A stretch of DNA of 64,000 bases from positions 372,001 to 436,000 of the forward strand of contig NZ_FMVC01000004.1 of assembly GCF_900101855.1 (NCBI RefSeq), read 5' to 3'. Positions 51,937 through 59,759 of the stretch are shown piece by piece (within the stretch, counting starts at the first letter, position 1; each line of letters begins with the position of its first letter). Both the position numbers and the translations under genes were made by a program. The DNA comes from Flavobacterium anhuiense (GTDB taxonomy: Bacteria; Bacteroidota; Bacteroidia; Flavobacteriales; Flavobacteriaceae). The notes beneath the pieces were generated by a model. That model was not told where the DNA came from and ran no database searches. It was given only the letters and a program-made list of their open reading frames with translations.

Positions 51937-51980
51937 GTAACATTAGTCACCTATTTTTTTAAAAAACAAGACTACCTTTG
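51937..51980 (+). promoter_or_regulatory. Crp/Fnr-like operator and -7 box of the persulfide dioxygenase operon
   Basis: GTAACATTAGTCAC (51937-51950), a Crp/Fnr-like imperfect palindrome, then 22 bases, then TACCTTTG (51973-51980), an exact TAnnTTTG match. Its reverse complement GTGACTAATGTTAC differs from the tauE site at 45748 in only two of fourteen positions. Confidence 0.75.
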
Positions 51981-52006
51981 TCTTCCATTATTTTTATTAC
52001 TGAATC

Positions 52007-53425
52007 ATGAAAATAGAACAAATTTACACCGGATGCCTTGCTCAAGGTGCATACTATATTACTTCAAATGGCGAAGCGGCCATTATTGATCCGCTTAGAG
52101 AAATTCAGCCTTATCTGGATCGTTTAGAGCGCGATGGAGTGAAACTGAAATATATTTTTGAAACGCATTTTCACGCCGATTTCGTTTCTGGACACGTAGA
52201 TTTAAGCAAAGAAACGGGAGCTCCAATTGTTTACGGACCAAATGCTGCCTGCGAATTTGACTGCATTTCTGCAAAAGACGGACAAGAATTTAAAATCGGA
52301 AAAGTAACTATTAAAGTGTTGCACACTCCTGGTCATACTATGGAAAGCTCTACTTTTTTACTGATTGATGAAAACGGAAAAGATCACGCCATTTTCTCTG
52401 GAGATACTTTATTCATTGGAGATGTTGGACGTCCAGATTTAGCTCAGAAAGCGGCTGGAATGACACAAGACCAGTTAGCTGGAATTTTATTTCATTCGTT
52501 AAGAGATAAAATCATGACGCTTGCTGATGACGTAATTGTATATCCTGCGCATGGTGCTGGAAGTGCTTGCGGAAAAAACATGAGCAAAGAAACCGTTTCG
52601 ACAATCGGAAATCAAAAAGCTACCAATTACGCTTTACGTGCTAACATGACCGAAGAAGAATTTATCAAAGAAGTTACTGATGGATTATTGCCTCCTCCTG
52701 CTTATTTTAGCATGAACGTCGCAATGAACAAAGGTGGTTATGAAAGCTTTGAAACTGTTTTACACAACGGAATGAGAGCTATAAACGTAAAAGATTTTGA
52801 AGCCGTAGCAGAAGAAACTGGCGCTTTAATTCTAGATACAAGAAGTGCTGCCGATTTTAGTAAAGGATTTATTCCGCAGTCTATCAATATTGGAATCAAC
52901 GGTGATTTCGCTCCATGGGTTGGAACTTTAATTGCAGATGTAAAACAGCCAATTATATTGGTTACTGCAACTGGAATGGAGGAAGAAACTGTAACGCGTT
53001 TAAGCCGTGTTGGTTTTGATACGATTATCGGACATTTGGAAGGCGGTTTTGAAGCTTGGCAAAACGCAGGTTTCGAAATTGATACTGTAAACAGAATCAC
53101 TGCTGAGCAATTTGCTAGTGAATTTAAATTCGGAGAAGATAAAGTGGTTGATATCCGTAAAGAAACAGAATACGCCGCAGAACATATAGATGACGCTTAC
53201 AGCAAACCTTTGGCTTATATTAATGATTGGGTAAAAGATATTAATCCGAATGAGCATTTTTATTTGCATTGCGCTGGAGGTTACAGAAGTATGATTGCTG
53301 CTTCTATCCTTCAAGCAAGAGGTTTCAGAAATTTTTCTGAAATTGAAGGCGGTTTCGGAGCGATTTCAAAAACTAATGTCCCAAAATCAGATTTTGTTTG
53401 TCAGAGCAAAACATTAAAAGCATAA
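52007..53425 (+). CDS. Persulfide dioxygenase-like metallo-beta-lactamase fused to two rhodanese domains
   Basis: A 472-residue sulfur-oxidation enzyme. The N-terminal MBL domain (about 1-240, ETHE1/BlhA group) has FETHFHADFVSGH, HTPGHTMESS, SGDTLFIGDVGRPD and YPAHGAG, the mononuclear-iron ligands of persulfide dioxygenases that turn sulfane sulfur into sulfite. Rhodanese 1 (about 268-355, LDTRSAADFSKGFIPQS) lacks the active Cys (loop VTATGMEE) and is probably structural. Rhodanese 2 (about 375-465) has it in FYLHCAGGYRS. It heads an operon with two YeeE halves. Sulfite formed could leave through the TauE-like exporter (inference). Confidence 0.93.
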   Translation: MKIEQIYTGCLAQGAYYITSNGEAAIIDPLREIQPYLDRLERDGVKLKYIFETHFHADFVSGHVDLSKETGAPIVYGPNAACEFDCISAKDGQEFKIGKVTIKVLHTPGHTMESSTFLLIDENGKDHAIFSGDTLFIGDVGRPDLAQKAAGMTQDQLAGILFHSLRDKIMTLADDVIVYPAHGAGSACGKNMSKETVSTIGNQKATNYALRANMTEEEFIKEVTDGLLPPPAYFSMNVAMNKGGYESFETVLHNGMRAINVKDFEAVAEETGALILDTRSAADFSKGFIPQSINIGINGDFAPWVGTLIADVKQPIILVTATGMEEETVTRLSRVGFDTIIGHLEGGFEAWQNAGFEIDTVNRITAEQFASEFKFGEDKVVDIRKETEYAAEHIDDAYSKPLAYINDWVKDINPNEHFYLHCAGGYRSMIAASILQARGFRNFSEIEGGFGAISKTNVPKSDFVCQSKTLKA

Positions 53426-53438
53426 ATATAATTTTACC

Positions 53439-53541
53439 ATTAAGATATTAAGAGAATTAAGTTGGAATGCTTAATTTTTCTTAACCTTCTTTTGAAAAGT
53501 TTCATTAAGTCAGATTGGCTTAATTCTCTTAATATCTTAAT
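53439..53541. repeat. Inverted-repeat element, copy 2 (ATTAAGATATTAAG type)
   Basis: A 23-base arm at 53439-53461 is perfectly mirrored at 53519-53541. Loop sequence (GCTTAATTTTTCTTAACCTT, TTTCATTAAG) resembles copy 1 at 45630-45727. Located between the persulfide dioxygenase and first YeeE gene. Confidence 0.9.
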
Positions 53542-53575
53542 CGTTAAAAATAAAAAATCTAAATTTTAAAAGTAA

Positions 53576-54145
53576 ATGAGTATACTTGAAATCATTAAAG
53601 AACCTTGGCCTTGGTACGTTGCAGGCCCTTTGATTGGATTAACAGTTCCAATTTTATTAATTATCGGAAATAAATCTTTCGGGATTAGTTCTTCGCTTCG
53701 TCACATTTGTGCGGCTTGTATTCCTGCAAATATTTCATTTTTTAAATACGACTGGAAAAAAGAAAGCTGGAATCTTTTCTTTGTTCTTGGAATATTTTTC
53801 GGAGGTTTTATTGCTGCTCATTTTTTATCAAATCCAAATCCAGTGGAAATTGCTCCTGAATTATCAGAGAAATTAGCCACTTACGGAATCACAGATCATA
53901 GCGGTTTGGTTCCCGCACAATTATTTTCTTGGGAAAGTTTATTGACTCTTCGCGGATTCATTATGATTGTTGTAGGCGGATTCTTAGTAGGTTTTGGAAC
54001 TCGTTACGCCGGAGGTTGTACAAGCGGTCATGCGATTATGGGATTATCAAATTTACAATGGCCTTCATTAGTTGCAACAATCTGTTTTATGATTGGCGGT
54101 TTTGTAATGGCACTTCTGATTTTGCCTTATATTCTTTCACTTTAA
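53576..54145 (+). CDS. YeeE/YedE-family sulfur transporter, first half
   Basis: A 189-residue membrane protein with about five helices. The YeeE signature [11 protein letters not shown] lies near residue 143 and holds the Cys thought to pass thiosulfate or sulfur equivalents in TsuA/YeeE. A full YeeE has about 350 residues with two such halves; here the second half is a separate protein encoded 10 bases downstream. It probably imports thiosulfate or another sulfur compound for the rhodanese/persulfide enzymes. Confidence 0.93.
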   Translation: MSILEIIKEPWPWYVAGPLIGLTVPILLIIGNKSFGISSSLRHICAACIPANISFFKYDWKKESWNLFFVLGIFFGGFIAAHFLSNPNPVEIAPELSEKLATYGITDHSGLVPAQLFSWESLLTLRGFIMIVVGGFLVGFGTRYAGGCTSGHAIMGLSNLQWPSLVATICFMIGGFVMALLILPYILSL

Positions 54146-54155
54146 AATTTCAAAA

Positions 54156-54632
54156 ATGAGTTTAGAAAATAAAAATATAGACGGCGAAGGAATCAACGCA
54201 AGCCAGAAAAAAGAAACGGCAATAGGCAATTTAAAATATTTAATCGTTGGAATCTTTTTCGGAATTGTATTCGTAAAAGCAGAAATCATCAGCTGGTTCC
54301 GTATTCAAGAAATGTTCAATTTGGAATCATTTCACATGTATGGCGTAATTGGATGTGCTGTCGCAGTTGGATTAATTTCTGTTCAATTGATTAAAAAATT
54401 CAATATCAAAACTCTTGATGGTGAGAAAATAGAAATTCAGCCAAAAACTTTCAATAAAGGTCAAATTTACGGCGGATTATTATTTGGTTTTGGATGGGCC
54501 ATTACTGGAGCTTGTCCAGGTCCGCTTTTTGCGCAAATTGGCACAGGAGCAACTGTAATTGTGGTTACTTTGGTTAGTGCCATTGCTGGAACTTGGGTTT
54601 ATGGTTTGATTAAAGATAAATTGCCTCATTAA
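54156..54632 (+). CDS. YeeE/YedE-family sulfur transporter, second half (DUF6691 type)
   Basis: A 158-residue membrane protein with four helices. KYLIVGIFFGIVFVKAEI begins the fold, and FGWAITGACPGPLFAQIG holds the conserved Cys. It pairs with the preceding 189-residue half to form one transporter (PmpA/PmpB-like split). An acetyltransferase gene follows after 3 bases. Confidence 0.93.
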   Translation: MSLENKNIDGEGINASQKKETAIGNLKYLIVGIFFGIVFVKAEIISWFRIQEMFNLESFHMYGVIGCAVAVGLISVQLIKKFNIKTLDGEKIEIQPKTFNKGQIYGGLLFGFGWAITGACPGPLFAQIGTGATVIVVTLVSAIAGTWVYGLIKDKLPH

Positions 54633-54635
54633 AAA

Positions 54636-55154
54636 ATGAATACAACAGAAAAGCTATCTCTTAGAAAAGCGAATCTTTCAGAAATACCTCAAATCTGGGA
54701 AATCCTACAAGATGCCATCGAACAAAGAAGATTAGACGGAAGTACACAATGGCAGGATGGATATCCGAACGAACTTTCCATTAAAAGCGATATCGAAAAT
54801 GGTTACGGTTATGTTTTTACCGAAGATGAATCGATTTTGGCTTATGCAGCTATTATTTTTGACAAAGAACCTGCTTACGAAAATATAGAAGGCAAATGGC
54901 TTACTGATGGCGATTATACTGTTGTGCATCGTGTAGCGGTTTCAAAATTGGCAAAAGGAAAAGGCATTGCAACAAAATTATTCCAAAGCATTGAAGGTTT
55001 GTCTGTCGAAAATAATATTTACAGCATAAAAGTAGACGCCAACTTCGATAATACTCCGATGCTGAAAATTTTAGACCGATTAAAATATACGTACTGCGGA
55101 GAAGTCTATTTTAGAGGCTCTGCAAGAAAAGCATTTGAAAAACGATTGATATAA
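54636..55154 (+). CDS. GNAT-family N-acetyltransferase
   Basis: A 172-residue acetyltransferase. LRKANLSEIPQIWEIL is the N-terminal GNAT strand and helix, VVHRVAVSKLAKGKGIATKL the acetyl-CoA loop, and IKVDANFDNTPMLKILDRLK the distal motif. The substrate is unknown. It is the last gene of the sulfur operon (3-base gap), but its link to sulfur chemistry may be only positional. A good terminator follows. Confidence 0.92.
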   Translation: MNTTEKLSLRKANLSEIPQIWEILQDAIEQRRLDGSTQWQDGYPNELSIKSDIENGYGYVFTEDESILAYAAIIFDKEPAYENIEGKWLTDGDYTVVHRVAVSKLAKGKGIATKLFQSIEGLSVENNIYSIKVDANFDNTPMLKILDRLKYTYCGEVYFRGSARKAFEKRLI

Positions 55155-55176
55155 ATATACAATCCGTAAAATTGAT

Positions 55177-55214
55177 AACCCGACATTTTAAAAATCTGTC
55201 GGGTTATTTTTTTT
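55177..55214 (+). terminator. Terminator of the sulfur operon
   Basis: AACCCGACA and TGTCGGGTT enclose a 12-base loop and are followed by a run of T. Confidence 0.92.
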
Positions 55215-55304
55215 TAGATCTAGCAAATCAAACTTGAAACTTGGAACCTGAAACAAATAAAAACCATAGTTTTTTTTCTTCATCAATTTTTAATTTCATT
55301 TCGT

Positions 55305-55312
55305 TAAGTTTG
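55305..55312 (+). promoter_or_regulatory. -7 promoter box of glpD
   Basis: TAAGTTTG is an exact TAnnTTTG match 26 bases before the glpD start codon. Confidence 0.6.
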
Positions 55313-55338
55313 CTTTAAACAAAAAGCCCCATACATAT

Positions 55339-56916
55339 ATGAACCGCTCCGAGCAATTAACCAAACTAGACAATACCGAAAAATGGGACGTAATAATAAT
55401 TGGCGGAGGTGCAAGCGGTCTCGGGACGGCAGTTGATGCAGCAAGCCGCGGTTATAAAACCATTTTATTTGAAGCTGTAGATTTTGCAAAAGGAACTTCT
55501 AGCAGAAGCACCAAATTGGTTCATGGCGGTGTACGTTATTTAGCTCAAGGAGATGTGCATTTAGTTAGAGAAGCATTAAAAGAACGAGGCTTATTAGCGC
55601 AAAACGCAGCTCATTTAGTGAAAAACCAATCGTTTGTAATTCCGAATTACCATTTGCTGAGTGGTTATTTCTACACTATCGGATTAAAAATTTATGATCT
55701 ATTATCAGGCTTTTTAAGTTTAGGAAGTTCTAAATATCTTTCAAAAAAGAAAACTATAGAAATGCTTCCAAACGTAGAGGAAAAAGGTTTGGTCAATGGC
55801 GTTATTTATCATGATGGCCAATTTGATGATTCTCGTCTGGCTATTAATCTTGCTCAAACAGCTGTAGAAAACGGAGCTTGTCTTTTAAATTATATAAAGG
55901 TTACCAATTTATTGAAAGACGAAACAAATAAAATTATTGGCGTTCAGGTTCAAGATCAGGAAAGTGGAATTAAATATGATATAAAAGGTTCTGCTGTAAT
56001 AAATGCAACGGGAGTTTTTACAAATGCCATCATGAAGTTAAATGATACGGTATATAAAAAATACATTGTTCCAAGTCAGGGCATTCATTTGGTTCTTGAT
56101 AAATCTTTTTTGCCAGGCGAAAATGCTTTAATGATTCCGAAAACCAAAGACGGAAGAGTTTTATTCGCTGTTCCATGGCACAACCGAATTGTAGTTGGAA
56201 CAACCGATACTTTAATAAAGAAACAAAGTTTAGAACCTATCGCTTTAGAAAGCGAAATTCAATTTGTTTTGGAAACCGCACAAAGATTCTTGGCAAAAAA
56301 GCCAGAAAGAAAAGATGTATTATCTGTTTTTGCAGGACTGCGTCCGTTGGCAGCGCCGAAAGAAGAAGACAAAAGCACCAAAGAAGTTTCTAGAAGTCAT
56401 AAAATTATAGTTTCTGAGACGGGTCTTATCACGATTACTGGAGGAAAATGGACAACTTACCGAAAAATTGCTGAGGACATTATTGATAAAGCCATTAAGA
56501 CTGGCAAATTACAACCTAAAGAATGCCATACAGAACATCTTTCAATTCATGGAAATCAGCCAACGAATGCTCCAGACAGAGAAAATCACCTTTATATATA
56601 TGGTACTGATATTTCGAAAATAATTGAATTACAGGAAAGCGAACCCGAATTAAAAGAAAAACTGCACCCTAATCATGAATTTACAATGGCAGAAGTAGTT
56701 TGGGCAATCCGTTATGAAATGGCACGAACTGTAGACGATATTTTAGCCAGAAGAGTTCGTTTATTATTTTTAGATGCCAGAGCTGCAATTGAAGTTTCGG
56801 AGAAAACCGCACGAGTACTCGCCAAAGAATTAAATCATAATGAAGCGTGGATACACTCAGAAATTTCCAATTTTAGACAAATTGCGAAGGGTTTTCTTTT
56901 GTCTGAATTCCAATAA
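55339..56916 (+). CDS. glpD: Glycerol-3-phosphate dehydrogenase/oxidase, FAD-dependent
   Basis: Membrane-associated flavoenzyme, 525 residues, that oxidises glycerol-3-phosphate to dihydroxyacetone phosphate and feeds the quinone pool. The Rossmann FAD motif is at about 17-45 (WDVIIIGGGASGLGTAVDAA). The GlpD signature GTSSRSTKLVHGGVRYLAQG follows near residue 54, then QGIHLVLD, FAVPWHNRIVVGTTDT, FAGLRPLAAPKE and LITITGGKWTTYRKIAED; the C-terminal DAO_C domain has MAEVVWAIRYEMARTVDDIL. No glpK or glpF adjoins it. Confidence 0.96.
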   Translation: MNRSEQLTKLDNTEKWDVIIIGGGASGLGTAVDAASRGYKTILFEAVDFAKGTSSRSTKLVHGGVRYLAQGDVHLVREALKERGLLAQNAAHLVKNQSFVIPNYHLLSGYFYTIGLKIYDLLSGFLSLGSSKYLSKKKTIEMLPNVEEKGLVNGVIYHDGQFDDSRLAINLAQTAVENGACLLNYIKVTNLLKDETNKIIGVQVQDQESGIKYDIKGSAVINATGVFTNAIMKLNDTVYKKYIVPSQGIHLVLDKSFLPGENALMIPKTKDGRVLFAVPWHNRIVVGTTDTLIKKQSLEPIALESEIQFVLETAQRFLAKKPERKDVLSVFAGLRPLAAPKEEDKSTKEVSRSHKIIVSETGLITITGGKWTTYRKIAEDIIDKAIKTGKLQPKECHTEHLSIHGNQPTNAPDRENHLYIYGTDISKIIELQESEPELKEKLHPNHEFTMAEVVWAIRYEMARTVDDILARRVRLLFLDARAAIEVSEKTARVLAKELNHNEAWIHSEISNFRQIAKGFLLSEFQ

Positions 56917-57147
56917 ATCACTAAAATTTCGTTGATTCTGAGAATCTTTCGGATTAAACGCATCTTACAAAAATAGGTTGAGAAATATTTTATACACAAA
57001 ATTTCACTCGAAATTAAAAAACCATTAATTCACAAAATATCAAACCTTTACAATAAAAATTATTTTAATTTTATCATCTAAAAAACATTCTCTTTAGTTC
57101 CTTGAAAAACCTGCTTTTCTTGTATTAACAAAAAATTAACACAACAC

Positions 57148-57189
57148 TTGTATATACAACTATTAAAAGTTATACATTTGTATATACAA
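57148..57189 (+). promoter_or_regulatory. Duplicated TTGTATATACAA operator over the MarR operon promoter
   Basis: Two identical perfect palindromes TTGTATATACAA at 57148-57159 and 57178-57189, 30 bases (about three turns) apart. TACATTTG (57173-57180), an exact TAnnTTTG box, overlaps the second. This layout indicates autorepression by the MarR protein encoded 17 bases downstream. Confidence 0.85.
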
Positions 57190-57206
57190 ATTATACACTT
57201 ACGACT

Positions 57207-57665
57207 ATGACAATTGAAGAGGTTATTAAGAGTACGGTTAAGATGGATAATGCGAAAAAAGTTATTCTGAATATCATGTACACGCAGAATGTGGTTCAGG
57301 ATCATTTCAACGAGTTGCTGAAACCGTATGATTTATCTGGAGAACAGTACAATGTGTTACGTATATTAAGAGGACAAAAAGGGAAACCTGCTAATATGTG
57401 CGTGATACAAGAACGAATGCTTGCTAAAACAAGCAACACAACACGATTGGTAGACAAATTATTATTAAAGGATTTTGTTACGAGAAATGTTTGTCCGGAT
57501 AATCGAAGAAAAATTGAAGTTTCCATTACACAAAAAGGATTGGATGTTTTAAAAGAGTTAGATCCGAAAGTTGATGAACACGAACAAATGTTTGCAAATA
57601 ATTTAAAACCTGAAGAATTAGTTTTCCTAAATCAATTATTAGAAAAATATAGAACCAACAAATAA
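57207..57665 (+). CDS. MarR-family transcriptional regulator
   Basis: A 152-residue winged-HTH dimer. DLSGEQYNVLRILRGQKGKP opens the HTH, IQERMLAKTSNTTRLVDKLL is the recognition segment, and FVTRNVCPDNRRKIEVSITQ the wing with the DxRxx motif. MarR proteins of this size bind short palindromes and are released by phenolics, oxidants or similar ligands. The doubled operator upstream shows likely autoregulation. It is the first gene of an operon with a nitroreductase and a YceI protein, suggesting a redox or quinone stress response (inference). Confidence 0.94.
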   Translation: MTIEEVIKSTVKMDNAKKVILNIMYTQNVVQDHFNELLKPYDLSGEQYNVLRILRGQKGKPANMCVIQERMLAKTSNTTRLVDKLLLKDFVTRNVCPDNRRKIEVSITQKGLDVLKELDPKVDEHEQMFANNLKPEELVFLNQLLEKYRTNK

Positions 57666-57678
57666 AATAATAAAAACT

Positions 57679-58311
57679 ATGAGCAATTTCTTAGAAAATC
57701 AAAATTGGAGATACGCAACTAAACAATTTGATGCTTCAAAAAAGATATCTGATGCAGATTTAAATACATTAAAAGAAGCCGTTAGATTAAGTGCATCGTC
57801 ATACGGATTACAACCTTACAAAGTAGTTATTGTTGAAAATCCAGAATTAAGAGAAAAATTAAAAGGTGCTGCTTGGGGGCAAACTCAAATTACAGATGCT
57901 TCTCACCTATTCATTTTTGCAAACGACTTAAACCTTGATGCAGGTTCTGTTGACAAATATATCAGCAATATCAGCGAAGTGAGAGGCGTTCCTACAGAAG
58001 CTTTAGGCGGATTCAGCGATATGATGAAAAATGTAATTGCAAATTTATCTGAAGATGCAAAACATATCTGGACCGCAAAACAAACCTATTTAGCTTTAGG
58101 AAACTTATTAAACGCGGCTGCTGAATTAAAAATTGATGCAACTCCAATGGAAGGTTTCAATGCGGCTCAATTTAATGAAATCCTAGGTTTCGATAAATTA
58201 GGTTTAAACGCTTCTGTTATTGCAACTGTAGGTTACAGACATGATGATGACAAATCTCAGCACCAGAAAAAAGTTAGAAAATCACACGAGGAATTATTTA
58301 TCACTATATAA
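57679..58311 (+). CDS. NfsB-like NAD(P)H-dependent nitroreductase
   Basis: FMN-dependent oxidoreductase, 210 residues. NWRYATKQFDASKKISDADL is the typical N-terminus, LSASSYGLQPYKVVIVENPE binds FMN, and AAELKIDATPMEGF and VIATVGYRHDDDKSQHQKKV are family-typical C-terminal motifs. Such enzymes reduce quinones and nitro compounds. It lies 13 bases after the MarR gene and is presumably controlled by it. Confidence 0.94.
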   Translation: MSNFLENQNWRYATKQFDASKKISDADLNTLKEAVRLSASSYGLQPYKVVIVENPELREKLKGAAWGQTQITDASHLFIFANDLNLDAGSVDKYISNISEVRGVPTEALGGFSDMMKNVIANLSEDAKHIWTAKQTYLALGNLLNAAAELKIDATPMEGFNAAQFNEILGFDKLGLNASVIATVGYRHDDDKSQHQKKVRKSHEELFITI

Positions 58312-58347
58312 TTATTATTAATCAAATTCAAATTTAATTTTAAAAAC

Positions 58348-58914
58348 ATGAAAAATTTAAAAACTATTGCAATAGCATTATTCGTAGCAGCAGCTGGAAT
58401 CTCAGTAAACGCTCAAACTAAAAAAATCGACGTAAAAGCATCTACTATTAAATGGGTAGGTAAAAAAGTAACTGGAGAGCACTCTGGAACTGTAAACTTC
58501 AAAGAAGGAGCTCTTGTTTTCAAAGGAAAAAAATTAGCTGGTGGTAACTTTACAGTTGACATGACTTCATTAACTGCTACAGATTTAACTGGAGAATACC
58601 AAGGAAAATTAAACGGTCACTTAAAAGCTGACGATTTCTTCGGAACTGACAAATTCCCAACTTCAAAATTAGTTTTCAAAACTATCGGTGCAAAATCTGC
58701 TGACGTTTATACTGTAACTGCAGACTTAACTATCAAAGGAATTACTAAACCTGTAACTTTTGATATCACTGTAAAAGGAAACACTGCTACAACTGCTTTC
58801 AAAGTTGACAGAACTAAATATGACATTAAATATGGTTCAGGTAGCTTCTTCGACGGTTTAGGAGATAAAACTATCAACGACGAATTTGAATTGGCTGTAG
58901 CTTTAAAATTCTAA
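58348..58914 (+). CDS. Exported YceI-family protein
   Basis: A 188-residue periplasmic lipocalin-fold protein that binds isoprenoid-like lipids in known relatives. Signal peptide about 1-22 (ending SVNAQ), then STIKWVGKKVTGEHSGTVNF, GNFTVDMTSLTATDL, HLKADDFFGTDKFPTSKLVF and DLTIKGITKPVTFDI, all YceI hallmarks. Codon use is strongly biased (many TAAA/CTTT codons), as expected of a highly expressed gene. It is the third gene of the MarR operon and ends at a terminator. Confidence 0.95.
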   Translation: MKNLKTIAIALFVAAAGISVNAQTKKIDVKASTIKWVGKKVTGEHSGTVNFKEGALVFKGKKLAGGNFTVDMTSLTATDLTGEYQGKLNGHLKADDFFGTDKFPTSKLVFKTIGAKSADVYTVTADLTIKGITKPVTFDITVKGNTATTAFKVDRTKYDIKYGSGSFFDGLGDKTINDEFELAVALKF

Positions 58915-58945
58915 TATTTCAAGCTTACTAATTCAGAAATACAAT

Positions 58946-58980
58946 AAACCCCAGCAGTATAAAACTGTTGGGGTTTATTT
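58946..58980. terminator. Bidirectional terminator
   Basis: AAACCCCAGCAGT and ACTGTTGGGGTTT enclose a 4-base loop; A and T runs on both sides serve the YceI gene and the convergent toxin gene. Confidence 0.92.
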
Positions 58981-59304
58981 TTAAGTACTTCTTTTAATTT
59001 TTATTGGATTTTGTCTTGTATCAAAAACATCCAAAATTTCAATTGAATTTCTCTTTAAATTAATCCAATAAATAATTTTATAATTTTTGTAGACCAAATA
59101 TCGTATTTCTTCAGAGTAGCTTTCTAAAAGTTCTTCTTTTTGTCCTATTGCATTTGTTGGTTTGGGTTTTAATTTTAAAGTTTCTTTGGTAATCCCAAGT
59201 ACAATCTTTTTCGCAACAGTTAAGCTTGCTTCTTTCTTATAATAATCAAAAATCTTTTTTAATTCAGTTTTAGCAAAATCTGTCCAATAAATTTTCAACT
59301 CCAT
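58981..59304 (-). CDS. RelE/ParE-superfamily toxin
   Basis: A 107-residue toxin-like protein. IYWTDFAKTELKKIFDYYKK is the ParE/RelE N-terminus, LLESYSEEIRYLVYKNYKII the central strands (arginine in a usual catalytic place) and IEILDVFDTRQNPIK the C-terminal strand with an arginine after DVF. ParE relatives poison gyrase, RelE relatives cut mRNA on the ribosome; which applies is open. It overlaps the antitoxin gene upstream by 10 bases, the common antitoxin-first order. Confidence 0.92.
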   Translation of the reverse strand: MELKIYWTDFAKTELKKIFDYYKKEASLTVAKKIVLGITKETLKLKPKPTNAIGQKEELLESYSEEIRYLVYKNYKIIYWINLKRNSIEILDVFDTRQNPIKIKRST

Positions 59305-59531
59305 TTCTCAATCTCAGAAATTAACTCATCAACATCTGTTATTCTTTCATTTTTAGAATCGTCTAAAGAGTCATCAATTCTTTTATGAAATTCAGCAATA
59401 GACATTGGTTTTAATTCTAAATCTTCTTTAATTTCTTTTTTTAACAATTTTTCAAACTGAGAAATTGCCTTCTCACTTTCAAGTTTAAGAAAGTCTCTAA
59501 TAAAAATCACTTTTCGAGTATCTAAATCCAT
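59295..59531 (-). CDS. Antitoxin partner of the RelE/ParE toxin
   Basis: A 78-residue acidic helical protein (MDLDTRKVIFIRDFLKLESE ... LELKPMSIAEFHKRIDDSLD ... VDELISEIEKW). This arrangement, an N-terminal helix pair followed by a MS..EF..RI..S helix, is typical of Bacteroidota antitoxins paired with RelE/ParE proteins. I prefer ATG 59531 over 59549. No clear DNA-binding domain, so autoregulation is uncertain. Confidence 0.85.
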   Translation of the reverse strand: MDLDTRKVIFIRDFLKLESEKAISQFEKLLKKEIKEDLELKPMSIAEFHKRIDDSLDDSKNERITDVDELISEIEKWS

Positions 59532-59759
59532 TTCTTTTATTTTTATCAAAGTTACAAATTATCTTTAAATGAAATTTAATTGCAAATAATTTTAAAATAG
59601 ACTTTTACAATAAAAAAAGGCTTTAACCCTTTTCAAAAACTTAACATTCTTAATAATATAGTAACTCTTTCGTAATAAGTATCAGGACTTTGATTAACAT
59701 ACGGCTTCTAATTTTGGGACAATTAAAAAAGTCAAAAACTAGAAATTAAAATCATAGTT

